Made by a program: the position numbers and the translations under genes. A model generated the notes under the pieces. That model was given only the letters and a program-made list of their open reading frames with translations, made no database searches and had not been told where the DNA came from. A stretch of DNA of 55,967 bases from Alphaproteobacteria bacterium (GTDB lineage: Bacteria; Pseudomonadota; Alphaproteobacteria; CAAHEQ01; UBA3637), in contig JAGCYU010000008.1 in the NCBI GenBank assembly GCA_017960645.1, forward strand, positions 1-55,967. The letters are read 5' to 3'. Shown piece after piece: positions 34,873 through 41,794 of the stretch (the first letter of the stretch is position 1; every line of letters starts with the position of its first letter).

Positions 34873-35787
34873 ATGATTAATATTCTATCTTCAAATAATT
34901 ACAAATATATCAAACAGAATTTGTTAGAGCAAAACCACAATTTCGTTGATATTAATATTGAAACACAAAAGTTCCCTGATGGGGAACATTATTGGAAAAT
35001 AGAAAATTGCGAAAAAATCAAAGGAAATCCTGCGATTTACATTTGTGGAACCATAAATGATGAGGCGATCTTTGAACTTTACAATGTAGCGTCTACCTTG
35101 GTTAGAGAACAGTGTTCTTCTCTACATTTGATACTCCCCTATTTCGGGTATTCTACTATGGAAAGGGCAGTAAAGGACGGAGAAGTAGTTACGGCAAAAA
35201 ATATCGCCTGCCTGCTAAGTTCTATACCTATTTCGCCACAAGGAAATTTCATTTATATGATGGATTTACATTCATTAGGGACACAATACTACTTTGAAAA
35301 ATCATTACATCCTATCCATTTAACTTCATGGAGTGTAATAAAACAGATGATATCAGATTGTGGGAATGATGTAATATTGGCTTCAGCAGATATGGGACGG
35401 GCTAAGTGGATAGAAAAAATGGGCAATCAATTAGGAATTGATACCGCTTATATTATGAAAAAACGTATCTCGGGTTCAGAGACAGAAGTAGAGGCCCTTA
35501 ATGCTGAAGTTCAAGGTAAGGATGTAATAATATTTGATGATATGATTCGTTCTGGCTCTTCCATAATAAAAGCTGCAGAGGCTTATAAGAAAGCTGGTGC
35601 AAATGATATTTATGTGGTCGTAGTACACGGAGTATTTGTTAATGATGCTGTCAACAAAATGGAATCATGTGGTTTTATAAAACAAGTTCTATGTACAAAC
35701 TCACACGTTAACGCCATCAAATATCAGAGTGATTTTGTAAAGGTTTATGATATATCACCTATTATATGTGCAGGATTGTCTTTATAA
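34873..35787 (+). CDS. Ribose-phosphate pyrophosphokinase-like protein
   Basis: 304 residues, normal for the family. It has the flexible-loop start FPDGEHYWKI near 32, PYFGYSTMERA near 92 (standard PYFGYARQDR), a DLHS stretch and the PRPP-binding loop VIIFDDMIRSGSSII near 219-233 (standard DDMIDTAGT). It would make PRPP from ribose-5-phosphate and ATP. The divergence from housekeeping Prs and the island position suggest a specialised copy, perhaps supplying PRPP to a sugar or NAD salvage step. The ribosome site is weak. It lies after the terminator of the polysaccharide operon. Confidence 0.78.
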   Translation: MINILSSNNYKYIKQNLLEQNHNFVDINIETQKFPDGEHYWKIENCEKIKGNPAIYICGTINDEAIFELYNVASTLVREQCSSLHLILPYFGYSTMERAVKDGEVVTAKNIACLLSSIPISPQGNFIYMMDLHSLGTQYYFEKSLHPIHLTSWSVIKQMISDCGNDVILASADMGRAKWIEKMGNQLGIDTAYIMKKRISGSETEVEALNAEVQGKDVIIFDDMIRSGSSIIKAAEAYKKAGANDIYVVVVHGVFVNDAVNKMESCGFIKQVLCTNSHVNAIKYQSDFVKVYDISPIICAGLSL

Positions 35788-35827
35788 ACATAACAAACCT
35801 TATCAATCCCCCCAAAGAAGCATACCA

Positions 35828-36409
35828 TTAAATCGTTACATTCTCCACAGCATTTGAGAGCATTTTCTCATTATAATTGAAGTATCGTTGAGTTGTAGCC
35901 ACATTACGGTGGTTCGCTAATTTTTGAACTATACAGATATTTGTGCCGGCATTTATCAACCGACTCACGAACAAATGTCGGCCAAGGTGGCTTCCTCCTT
36001 CAATATTGAACTTCTTATAAATGGACGAGAACAATCTGCTAATACTTACTCGATTAAACGGTTTTCCCAACTTTTGCGAGGTAAAGAGGTATGTTGCTGG
36101 CAAAAGCTCATCTCCCCTGCCCTTCAAATACTCCAAATACTCCTTGAATTCCTTCTTCATTTGAGAGTTGAGATAGTATGAACACCCGAACTTTCCTTTA
36201 TTCTTGTTCGAATCTAAGCAAATGACATCTTTTACCTTCAAATCTGGTGTATAAACATCAGCCACCTGTAAGTAAGCAAAATTTATAGACCTCATCCCAT
36301 TTAGAGAACAGAGGAACATCATCCTAATCATTTCAGCATGACGCATCCCCTGAATGTAGGTCAGGATATCTTTAATCTTTTTATCATCTATGAACACTTG
36401 ATTAACCAT
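35828..36409 (-). CDS. Tyrosine recombinase catalytic domain, short form
   Basis: 193 residues, corresponding only to a catalytic domain: Arg in LNGMRSINFAYLQ, GGSHLGRHLFVSRLINAG for the H-x-x-R box, LANHRNVATTQRYFNY with the nucleophilic Tyr. There is no N-terminal DNA-binding domain, so it is either a naturally minimal recombinase or a truncated integrase. GGAT lies 5 bases before the ATG. Its upstream region carries the same GATCTTGAC-type promoter as the main integrase. It may act on another site in or near the island. Confidence 0.8.
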   Translation of the reverse strand: MVNQVFIDDKKIKDILTYIQGMRHAEMIRMMFLCSLNGMRSINFAYLQVADVYTPDLKVKDVICLDSNKNKGKFGCSYYLNSQMKKEFKEYLEYLKGRGDELLPATYLFTSQKLGKPFNRVSISRLFSSIYKKFNIEGGSHLGRHLFVSRLINAGTNICIVQKLANHRNVATTQRYFNYNEKMLSNAVENVTI

Positions 36410-36692
36410 TTTTTATCCTTTCGTTAAAATTGAACATTTTTGCCTGACACGATCTGATCAACACATTCTTCCCAAAAGGTCAAGATCGTTTTTACAAAAA
36501 ATGTTAAAAAAAGTGATTTTAGTGAATTAAATTAAACATTTTACAAATACCCTTGACGAGAACCTTTTTAAATTTATAGGTTTTATAAGGGGTTTGGCAA
36601 TAATGTTAAAAAATGTGGATTTTTTAACATTTTTATACACTCTGGACATTTAGAGAATTTTATGATATAATTTTAACTATTTAGGATAACCT
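36410..36692. promoter_or_regulatory. Intergenic region with GATC promoter and 12-bp hairpin
   Basis: No gene. On the minus strand GATCTTGACC and TGATCA are 17 bases apart (36448-36487), matching the integrase promoter plan. A perfect inverted repeat AATGTTAAAAAA/TTTTTTAACATT with a 6-base loop lies at 36602-36631. Further AATGTTAAAA copies are scattered nearby (about 36506 and 36537). These look like binding sites upstream of the plus-strand fusion gene. Confidence 0.5.
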
Positions 36693-38318
36693 ATGAGGCC
36701 TGAACACCCAAACTTTTTTAATGATGAGGATTACCAAGAAGACATTGTCTTTGGTGATGAAGGAAGATTTAAGCCGTTAGATTTAGATTTTTGGAAAGAT
36801 GTATATCCAAACATTCTTAAAGCACATATAGATACACATCAACCTGATAAAGGATATCCTGACGCTTTTGTTCCAAAGGATTATTATCCAATAGGAATAG
36901 ACCAAACATTAAGATTATGCCTTCGTCCTTTCACAAGTATATTTTCTTCATGCTTTGAAATAGACACAGAAGATTATAAAAGAGGAATGATTACAAATGA
37001 GGACATTATAGCACTCATGGAAGCTAAAGGAATGGTAGGAGCATTAGCTAGGATAAAGACAAAGGTTGGTGTCAATGGCAGATATTTCCTACGGTCTTTA
37101 ATACACCTTTTTAAAAAGTTTGGGAATAATCCTATTAAACTAACAAAGTATCTACCCAAACCTCTTTATAAGGATTTCTTAAAGGAAATACGAACACCTT
37201 TCTATATGTTGGCAGAACTTATAAAATCGCCAGAAATCAAAGAAGAAATTGACAAGGTAGTATTCCTTGAACACCCTGAAGCGACAAAGAGCATAAAGAA
37301 ACCATCTAAGTATAGAATTGTTTCGGATTCCTATGCTCGTTCCGTTGTTATTATAGAAAATATTGATTTTGGACGGAAAGAGCAAGAGTTCTTTTGGGAT
37401 ATTCTCTGTTTCAATGGAGCATTTAATCCAATGGAAGGAGTACTCTTTAAGGATTGTAGATTTTCTGCTAATTATGTATGTCCTCATAAAGCCATTCGGA
37501 CACGTGTTAATTTTGAGCACTGCCTATTTGAAAAAGAATTTTCTCCACCAGAAAACATCTGCCATAGAATGCTCTTTGAGAGTTGTATTGTAAATGGAAT
37601 ATTTGATTTTAGGAAAACCTTATTTCATAGGACATTTCTAATACGCAATTGTATTTTTAATGAAAACAGCAAACTACTGTTTGATAACTCTGAAATAAAA
37701 GTTAATGATCTAGGCAAAAGGTATCATTTTTCTATAATGAACACGATGTTTAATGGAGACATTTCGTTTAGAAGAGCCTCTTTCCTAGGATGCTCGTTGC
37801 GACTGGAAAATCTTTCTTTTTTAAAACAATTTGATTTTGAGGAAACGGCATTTGGCAGGGAAACAATCATACGCAACATTGCCTTTGTTAATGATCCCAC
37901 ACCAGAGCGAGCCAGAGAAAAAGAGATATTCAAAAAGATTCTCTTACAACACGGTCACCAATCTACCGCAGTAGCATTGGGACTTGATGTAAAGGATGAA
38001 AGAAAAGTAACTCCAAGATTTTCGGAAGGAATGCTAAGTGGATGGATGCCGCCTAAAATTGCGGCTGACTATGTGGGAAAGAGCATCAGTTGGTTGGCAA
38101 AAAAAAGAAGAGCAGACCGAGAGATGAGAACCCAAACATCTATACCATTTGTTGGACATCGCAAAACTATTTTCTATCCAAAATCAGCACTCTATGCGTT
38201 CCGTGTTCAGGATTGGAACAAATTAGCCGAGTGTAGAAAAGAATATGGTTTTGGTGAGAAGGAAAGACAGGACTTCAAGCGAACCAAACCAACATACATT
38301 GCTGATTCACTTTTGTAA
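36693..38318 (+). CDS. Pentapeptide-like repeat protein fused to an excisionase-type HTH
   Basis: 541 residues. The N-terminal ~220 are not recognised. Residues ~225-405 show repeated FxxCxF patterns (FKDCRFSANYV, FEHCLFEK, FESCIVNGIFDFRKTLF, IRNCIFNENSKLLF, ASFLGCSLRLENLSF), consistent with a right-handed beta-helix of the pentapeptide/quadrilateral type. The C-terminus (about 448-510) has MPPKIAADYVGKSISWLAKK, then IPFVGHRKTIFYPKSALYAF, the helix-wing pattern of AlpA/excisionase DNA-binding domains. The combination is unusual. It might couple DNA binding at the island to a structural mimic or partner. Confidence 0.65.
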   Translation: MRPEHPNFFNDEDYQEDIVFGDEGRFKPLDLDFWKDVYPNILKAHIDTHQPDKGYPDAFVPKDYYPIGIDQTLRLCLRPFTSIFSSCFEIDTEDYKRGMITNEDIIALMEAKGMVGALARIKTKVGVNGRYFLRSLIHLFKKFGNNPIKLTKYLPKPLYKDFLKEIRTPFYMLAELIKSPEIKEEIDKVVFLEHPEATKSIKKPSKYRIVSDSYARSVVIIENIDFGRKEQEFFWDILCFNGAFNPMEGVLFKDCRFSANYVCPHKAIRTRVNFEHCLFEKEFSPPENICHRMLFESCIVNGIFDFRKTLFHRTFLIRNCIFNENSKLLFDNSEIKVNDLGKRYHFSIMNTMFNGDISFRRASFLGCSLRLENLSFLKQFDFEETAFGRETIIRNIAFVNDPTPERAREKEIFKKILLQHGHQSTAVALGLDVKDERKVTPRFSEGMLSGWMPPKIAADYVGKSISWLAKKRRADREMRTQTSIPFVGHRKTIFYPKSALYAFRVQDWNKLAECRKEYGFGEKERQDFKRTKPTYIADSLL

Positions 38319-38801
38319 TCATTTCATTCTCTCCCATAACAAATCCCAACCAGTTGAACCATTTTGATCCTTCTTGTTAGTTATGTCTGCCCCATAGTCT
38401 ATTAGGGCGTAAAGTAGTTTCTTACTTTTCTTAAAGTGCTTCGACTTAATACATCTCATGATCGGGGTATTTCCCCAAGCGTCTTGAATGTCTAAATCTG
38501 CTCCATAATCTACCATGACCCATGGCACAACTGCTTCACATCCATTTTCCACAGCAATCATTAACGCTGTTTCTCCCTTCCTGTTTTTGTATTTAACATC
38601 ACCTCCCAAGTTGATAAGTGCTTCGATCTCTTTTGCCTTATGAAATACCGTCATGGCATACATAAAAGGCGTAGATCTATGAAAATCATAAGGGGCATTA
38701 AGGTTGCCACCCATATGAACTAATCTCTTTATTTCTTTCCAATCTTTCATGTCAATGGCTCGAATAAGCCCTTTAACCATCTCTCCAATTCTATGTTCCA
38801 T
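38319..38801 (-). CDS. Ankyrin-repeat protein
   Basis: 160 residues with about four ankyrin units: WKEIKRLVHMGGNLNAPYDF, STPFMYAMTVFHKAKEIEALINLGGDVKYKNRKGETALMIAVENG, a third with MVDYGADLDIQDAWGNTPIMRC, and a fourth with LIDYGADITNK (positions roughly 20-155). The start at 38801 has GGAGA 5 bases upstream and overlaps the 3' end of the next gene by 11 bases, so the two are coupled. Probably a cytoplasmic protein-binding scaffold; partner unknown. Confidence 0.82.
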   Translation of the reverse strand: MEHRIGEMVKGLIRAIDMKDWKEIKRLVHMGGNLNAPYDFHRSTPFMYAMTVFHKAKEIEALINLGGDVKYKNRKGETALMIAVENGCEAVVPWVMVDYGADLDIQDAWGNTPIMRCIKSKHFKKSKKLLYALIDYGADITNKKDQNGSTGWDLLWERMK

Positions 38802-39186
38802 CAAATCTCCTTTTTGATTTATTTATGTAATCAGGCATGAGATTTAATCCATGTCTATTCATCCTCTTTAATATGTATGAAGTTGTTTCTGGTTTCAGTC
38901 TATCCCACATCCGGAACAAATACTCCAGTTCTCTAGGGGTCAATTTCAGGGCATGGTATTTGTATTTAAAAAGCAGTTTCAGCATATCATCCCAGTTTGG
39001 TTCACAGAATTGAAATACCCATGCCAAAGGTTGATTGTTGAATGCTTTCTGTATATCAGCCCCTTTGAGCAGTATCTCAACCATTTTCATATCGGGTTGA
39101 AATGTAGCAAACTGACAGAGGGGTGTTTCTTCCTTCTTACAATCTGGCTTACCTAATATGGCTTCCTTAATTTGTTCTTTATCCAT
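38791..39186 (-). CDS. Ankyrin-like hypothetical protein
   Basis: 131 residues. The first half has a degenerate ankyrin unit (ETPLCQFATFQPDMKMVEILLKGADIQKAFNNQPLAW). The rest is basic and helical (LTPRELEYLFRMWDRLKPETTS). It was not recognised beyond this. AAAGGAT precedes the ATG. It is the first gene of a two-gene unit with the 38319 ankyrin gene, under a GATC-type promoter at 39208-39246. Confidence 0.6.
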   Translation of the reverse strand: MDKEQIKEAILGKPDCKKEETPLCQFATFQPDMKMVEILLKGADIQKAFNNQPLAWVFQFCEPNWDDMLKLLFKYKYHALKLTPRELEYLFRMWDRLKPETTSYILKRMNRHGLNLMPDYINKSKRRFDGT

Positions 39187-39207
39187 ATGGTATCCTTTCG
39201 TTTGATA

Positions 39208-39246
39208 CCAGATCGATCAACACAATTTTGTTATAGAGTCAAGATC
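39208..39246 (-). promoter_or_regulatory. GATC-flanked promoter of the ankyrin pair
   Basis: On the minus strand GATCTTGACT, 17 bases, then TGATCG, closely matching the regions before the two tyrosine recombinase genes. Confidence 0.5.
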
Positions 39247-39308
39247 TTATTTTGTAAAAATTACATTTTTGAATCAGTTGACTTACTAAATAGTCTCACA
39301 CAAATCAA

Positions 39309-39337
39309 TTGACAGGCTAAAGTAAATACATTATCAT
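39309..39337 (+). promoter_or_regulatory. Leaderless promoter of lipoprotein 1
   Basis: TTGACA (39309-39314), 17 bp, TATCAT (39332-39337). Predicted +1 is 39344, the A of the ATG. Confidence 0.78.
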
Positions 39338-39343
39338 CACAGT

Positions 39344-39742
39344 ATGAAAAAGATTTTGATTGTTTTGGGCACACTATTAGCGGCGTGTTCTTTGTTTCAA
39401 GAAAAGGAAGAGCGGTTTGTAAATCCGCTCTTCTATAAGACATTGTACCCAATTCCAAATACTGATACAGAAAAAAGATTAACCCCTACAAAAATCTATT
39501 CTAAATCTGTTATTCCTGAAGAAGAATGTAAGTTATTAAACAATACTGAACGAGAATTGATTTTTTCTTGCGAATACAATCATCCCCATGGTCACCGTGT
39601 TTCTGTACTGTATAAATATGTCATATCCAATAATTTTTATACCAAGGATTGTCAGTTAATTGAACAGTATACTCGTCATCCTGACAGTAGCAAATGGCCT
39701 TCTTTCCCCACATTTTTTTGTATTCACAAGGATGAAATTTAA
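39344..39742 (+). CDS. Tandem lipoprotein 1 (candidate immunity protein)
   Basis: 132 residues. The signal ends in a lipobox (GTLLAAC, Cys 15). The mature part carries four more cysteines and shared blocks: EKEERFVNPLFY, PTKIYSKS, a DCQLI stretch and FCIHKD. The family was not recognised. It is nearly identical to lipoprotein 3 and diverges from lipoprotein 2 in the middle. It is followed by a relic of the lysozyme 3' end. Small periplasmic Cys-rich lipoproteins beside a peptidoglycan hydrolase suggest a lysozyme inhibitor; this is inference. Confidence 0.72.
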   Translation: MKKILIVLGTLLAACSLFQEKEERFVNPLFYKTLYPIPNTDTEKRLTPTKIYSKSVIPEEECKLLNNTERELIFSCEYNHPHGHRVSVLYKYVISNNFYTKDCQLIEQYTRHPDSSKWPSFPTFFCIHKDEI

Positions 39743-39826
39743 TGCCACCCATCTACTGTAGGGATTTCGCGCAACGTATCTCGCGCCCAATCATTACGAT
39801 TTAGTGCAATTTGGGGACGATTGACA
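39743..39826 (-). pseudogene. Relic 1 of the lysozyme 3' end
   Basis: On the minus strand this reads VNRPQIALNRNDWAR, then DTLREIPTVDGWH, which matches the last ~28 residues of the intact lysozyme at 40749-41573 (VNRPQVAPDRNDWARR...). No start or stop of its own. Its VNR codons contain, on the plus strand, the TTGACA used as -35 for lipoprotein 2. Confidence 0.85.
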
Positions 39827-39849
39827 AACAAGGAAAAAAGAGTTACACT
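39821..39849 (+). promoter_or_regulatory. Promoter of lipoprotein 2, -35 inside relic 1
   Basis: TTGACA, 17 bp, TACACT; +1 predicted at 39856, one base before the ATG. Confidence 0.75.
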
Positions 39850-39856
39850 CCACTTC

Positions 39857-40243
39857 ATGAAGAAATTATATTTGATTATGCTGTTAGGATTGTCCTCTTG
39901 CTCTTTATTTCATGAAAAAGAAGAGCGGTTTGTAAATCCGCTCTTCTATGAAACATTATCTTGCATTTCACAAGATTACGAGATACATCTTTCCCCCAAA
40001 AAAATCACTTCTACAGCTCATGCGCCATTTGATGAAATGACTTGTTCCCTTTTGAAAAATGAAAGTACAGAAATTGTTTTGTCGTGTTCAATTTTAGGAA
40101 AAGAGCCTTATACACAGTTGTTTAGATATATATTAACTGACTCTTATCATTATAAAGGGTGTCGTATTGTGGGACAATATACTCGTTTCCCATCAGAATC
40201 AAAATGGATTAATTATAGGGGCTTTTGTCTTCATTCACATTGA
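39857..40243 (+). CDS. Tandem lipoprotein 2 (diverged middle)
   Basis: 128 residues with lipobox LGLSSC. The N-terminal EKEERFVNPLFYETL block and the last third (QYTRFP, then SKW, then FC) match the two neighbours. Residues ~35-85 differ strongly: the PIPNTDTEKRLTPTKIYSKS block is replaced by another sequence. The cysteines are kept (TCSLL, SCS, GCR, FC). This pattern of conserved frame and variable centre fits proteins selected to bind different partner variants. The start at 39857 is one base after the predicted transcript start. Confidence 0.72.
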   Translation: MKKLYLIMLLGLSSCSLFHEKEERFVNPLFYETLSCISQDYEIHLSPKKITSTAHAPFDEMTCSLLKNESTEIVLSCSILGKEPYTQLFRYILTDSYHYKGCRIVGQYTRFPSESKWINYRGFCLHSH

Positions 40244-40335
40244 CCTTTAAATGCCAGCCATCTACTGGGGGAATCCCATGTAGCATATCACGCGCCCAAT
40301 CATTACGACCTGATGCAACCTGCAGCCGATTGACA
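40244..40335 (-). pseudogene. Relic 2 of the lysozyme 3' end
   Basis: On the minus strand this reads VNRLQVASGRNDWAR, then DMLHGIPPVDGWH, again matching the C-terminus of the intact lysozyme with several changes. It supplies the TTGACA for lipoprotein 3 at the same relative position as relic 1. Confidence 0.85.
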
Positions 40336-40358
40336 AACAAAGAAAAAAGAGGTAACCT
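40330..40358 (+). promoter_or_regulatory. Promoter of lipoprotein 3, -35 inside relic 2
   Basis: TTGACA, 17 bp, TAACCT; +1 predicted at 40365, one base before the ATG. The -10 is weaker than that of copy 2. Confidence 0.65.
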
Positions 40359-40365
40359 TGGTACT

Positions 40366-40752
40366 ATGAAGAAACTATTTTTATTATGTATATTCTTTTT
40401 AACCGCCTGTTCTTTGTTTCAAGAAAAGGAAGAGCGTTTTGTGAATCCGCTCTTCTATGAAACGTTATATCCAATTCCAAATACAGATACAGAAAAAAGG
40501 CTAACGCCTACCAAAATCTATTCTAAATCTGTTGATCCAGAGTTAGATTGCAAGCTATTAAAAAATGACCAAACAGAGGTTATTCTATCATGTATTATTG
40601 AGGCGCATTATAGCCTGTTGTTTAAATACGTCATATCCAATGATTTTTATACCAAGGATTGTCAATTGATCAAGCAGTATGTTCGTCATCCTGACAGCAG
40701 CAAATGGCCTTCTTTTCCCACATCTTTTTGTATTCACAAGGATGAGATTTAA
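40366..40752 (+). CDS. Tandem lipoprotein 3, adjacent to the lysozyme
   Basis: 128 residues with lipobox FFLTAC. Nearly identical to lipoprotein 1 over PIPNTDTEKRLTPTKIYSKS and the C-terminal half (KDCQLIKQY, DSSKWPSFPT, FCIHKDEI). Four non-lipid cysteines are kept. It ends 4 bases past the stop of the convergent lysozyme gene, so this is the intact pair of the array. If the immunity idea is right, this is the cognate copy. Confidence 0.72.
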   Translation: MKKLFLLCIFFLTACSLFQEKEERFVNPLFYETLYPIPNTDTEKRLTPTKIYSKSVDPELDCKLLKNDQTEVILSCIIEAHYSLLFKYVISNDFYTKDCQLIKQYVRHPDSSKWPSFPTSFCIHKDEI

Positions 40753-41573
40753 TCTTTAAAATGCCAACCATCTACTGTGGGAATTTCTTTTAAACTTCTT
40801 CTTGCCCAATCATTGCGATCTGGAGCAACCTGCGGCCGATTGACATGTTCAATCATTTGAGAAATATCTTTGTTGTTTAACCCTTCGTGAAAATAATGCC
40901 ATTTTTTATCATTAAAATTATACCCCATATTATACTGCATATCTAATAAAACGGTCTGCAATGGACGTGAGTAAGATTCAAATTCCGGAAATTTTGTTTC
41001 TAACTGTCCTAAATCCCATTCCAAATGTTCCATTGCCATATCTACTATTGCTGTTTCTGGCAATTTTAATTTTTTTGATTCATCTTTTTGTTGAAATTTC
41101 CAAAATCCATAATCTTTTCCATACTCTCCTCGTTTTTTAAAACCAGATAAACGAACCCATTCGGATTGTTTTTCAGCTATTGTGGCCGGTCGTCCGTTCA
41201 CTTCCAACGGAAGCGCAATAAAATCGTCTTCATTGTCTATCTTGCGCCCCGGGCCAATAGTAATGTTGCCCAAAGTATCCAAATACCCTTCTTTTTGAAA
41301 ATCTTCATTTTGTTTCAAATCTGACCAATAACTTAAAATTAAGTCACTATATTTTGTCGTCATAGGGACATTGCTTGTTTGTATATGTGATTCAGGCAAG
41401 GCTGTAGCCTCGTTTTGTTCAAGAGATGCCTTTACATTGTTCGCTTCTCTTTTATCATTATTATGATCTCGGCCGCATTGACGTTCATATGATGCTACCG
41501 AGTGCCCATTACGCGTATAACCATCTACATGGATAGTTGCACTACAATGTCCGGATTTATCGTGTTCTGTCAT
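40749..41573 (-). CDS. Lysozyme-like (GH24/pesticin-type) protein with N-terminal extension
   Basis: 274 residues. No signal peptide. The N-terminal ~90 residues are polar, with HVDGYTRNGHSVASYERQCG, a motif I associate with Y-x-R-x-G-H repeats. The lysozyme-like domain starts near 95: EGYLDTLGNITIGPG (Glu and the Asp/Thr positions of the T4-lysozyme-like active site), DLGQLETKFPEF and LLDMQYNMGYNF near 213, a motif of pesticin/phage lysozymes. It should cleave peptidoglycan glycan strands. AAGGA precedes the ATG at 41573. Its 3' end is duplicated twice downstream. Alternatives: an endolysin relic or a secreted antibacterial effector. Confidence 0.78.
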   Translation of the reverse strand: MTEHDKSGHCSATIHVDGYTRNGHSVASYERQCGRDHNNDKREANNVKASLEQNEATALPESHIQTSNVPMTTKYSDLILSYWSDLKQNEDFQKEGYLDTLGNITIGPGRKIDNEDDFIALPLEVNGRPATIAEKQSEWVRLSGFKKRGEYGKDYGFWKFQQKDESKKLKLPETAIVDMAMEHLEWDLGQLETKFPEFESYSRPLQTVLLDMQYNMGYNFNDKKWHYFHEGLNNKDISQMIEHVNRPQVAPDRNDWARRSLKEIPTVDGWHFKD

Positions 41574-41591
41574 TTTTTTCCTTTCAGTTAA

Positions 41592-41655
41592 TAAAAAAAG
41601 CCCATAGAGTTTATTCCCTATGGGCAACAAAAAACAGGGCACAATTTGCCCTGTT
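41592..41655 (-). promoter_or_regulatory. Two tandem terminators in the lysozyme leader
   Basis: On the minus strand the transcript first forms AACAGGGCA/TGCCCTGTT (41633-41655, 9-bp stem, then T6), and then GCCCATAG/CTATGGGC (41600-41625, 8-bp stem, then C and T7). Both lie between the promoter at 41667-41695 and the lysozyme ATG. They should stop most transcription, which implies attenuation or antitermination. Confidence 0.75.
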
Positions 41656-41666
41656 AACTGCTTGGA

Positions 41667-41695
41667 AGTATAGCATAAATCCCATCAAAAGTCAA
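41667..41695 (-). promoter_or_regulatory. Sigma-70 promoter of the lysozyme leader
   Basis: On the minus strand TTGACT, 17 bp, TATACT. Predicted +1 near 41660, about 5 bases before the first leader hairpin. Confidence 0.75.
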
Positions 41696-41719
41696 GGAAT
41701 TTTTCCTAAATGTATTTTA

Positions 41720-41748
41720 TTGACAAGTTATTCAATACGTTATATAAT
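41720..41748 (+). promoter_or_regulatory. Consensus sigma-70 promoter
   Basis: TTGACA, 17 bp, TATAAT on the plus strand, back to back with the lysozyme promoter. Predicted +1 near 41755; AGGA lies 10 bases before the ATG at 41795. Confidence 0.85.
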
Positions 41749-41794
41749 ATAGCGTATAGTTGCAAACGAACAATACTTCATAGGACGGTTTTAT

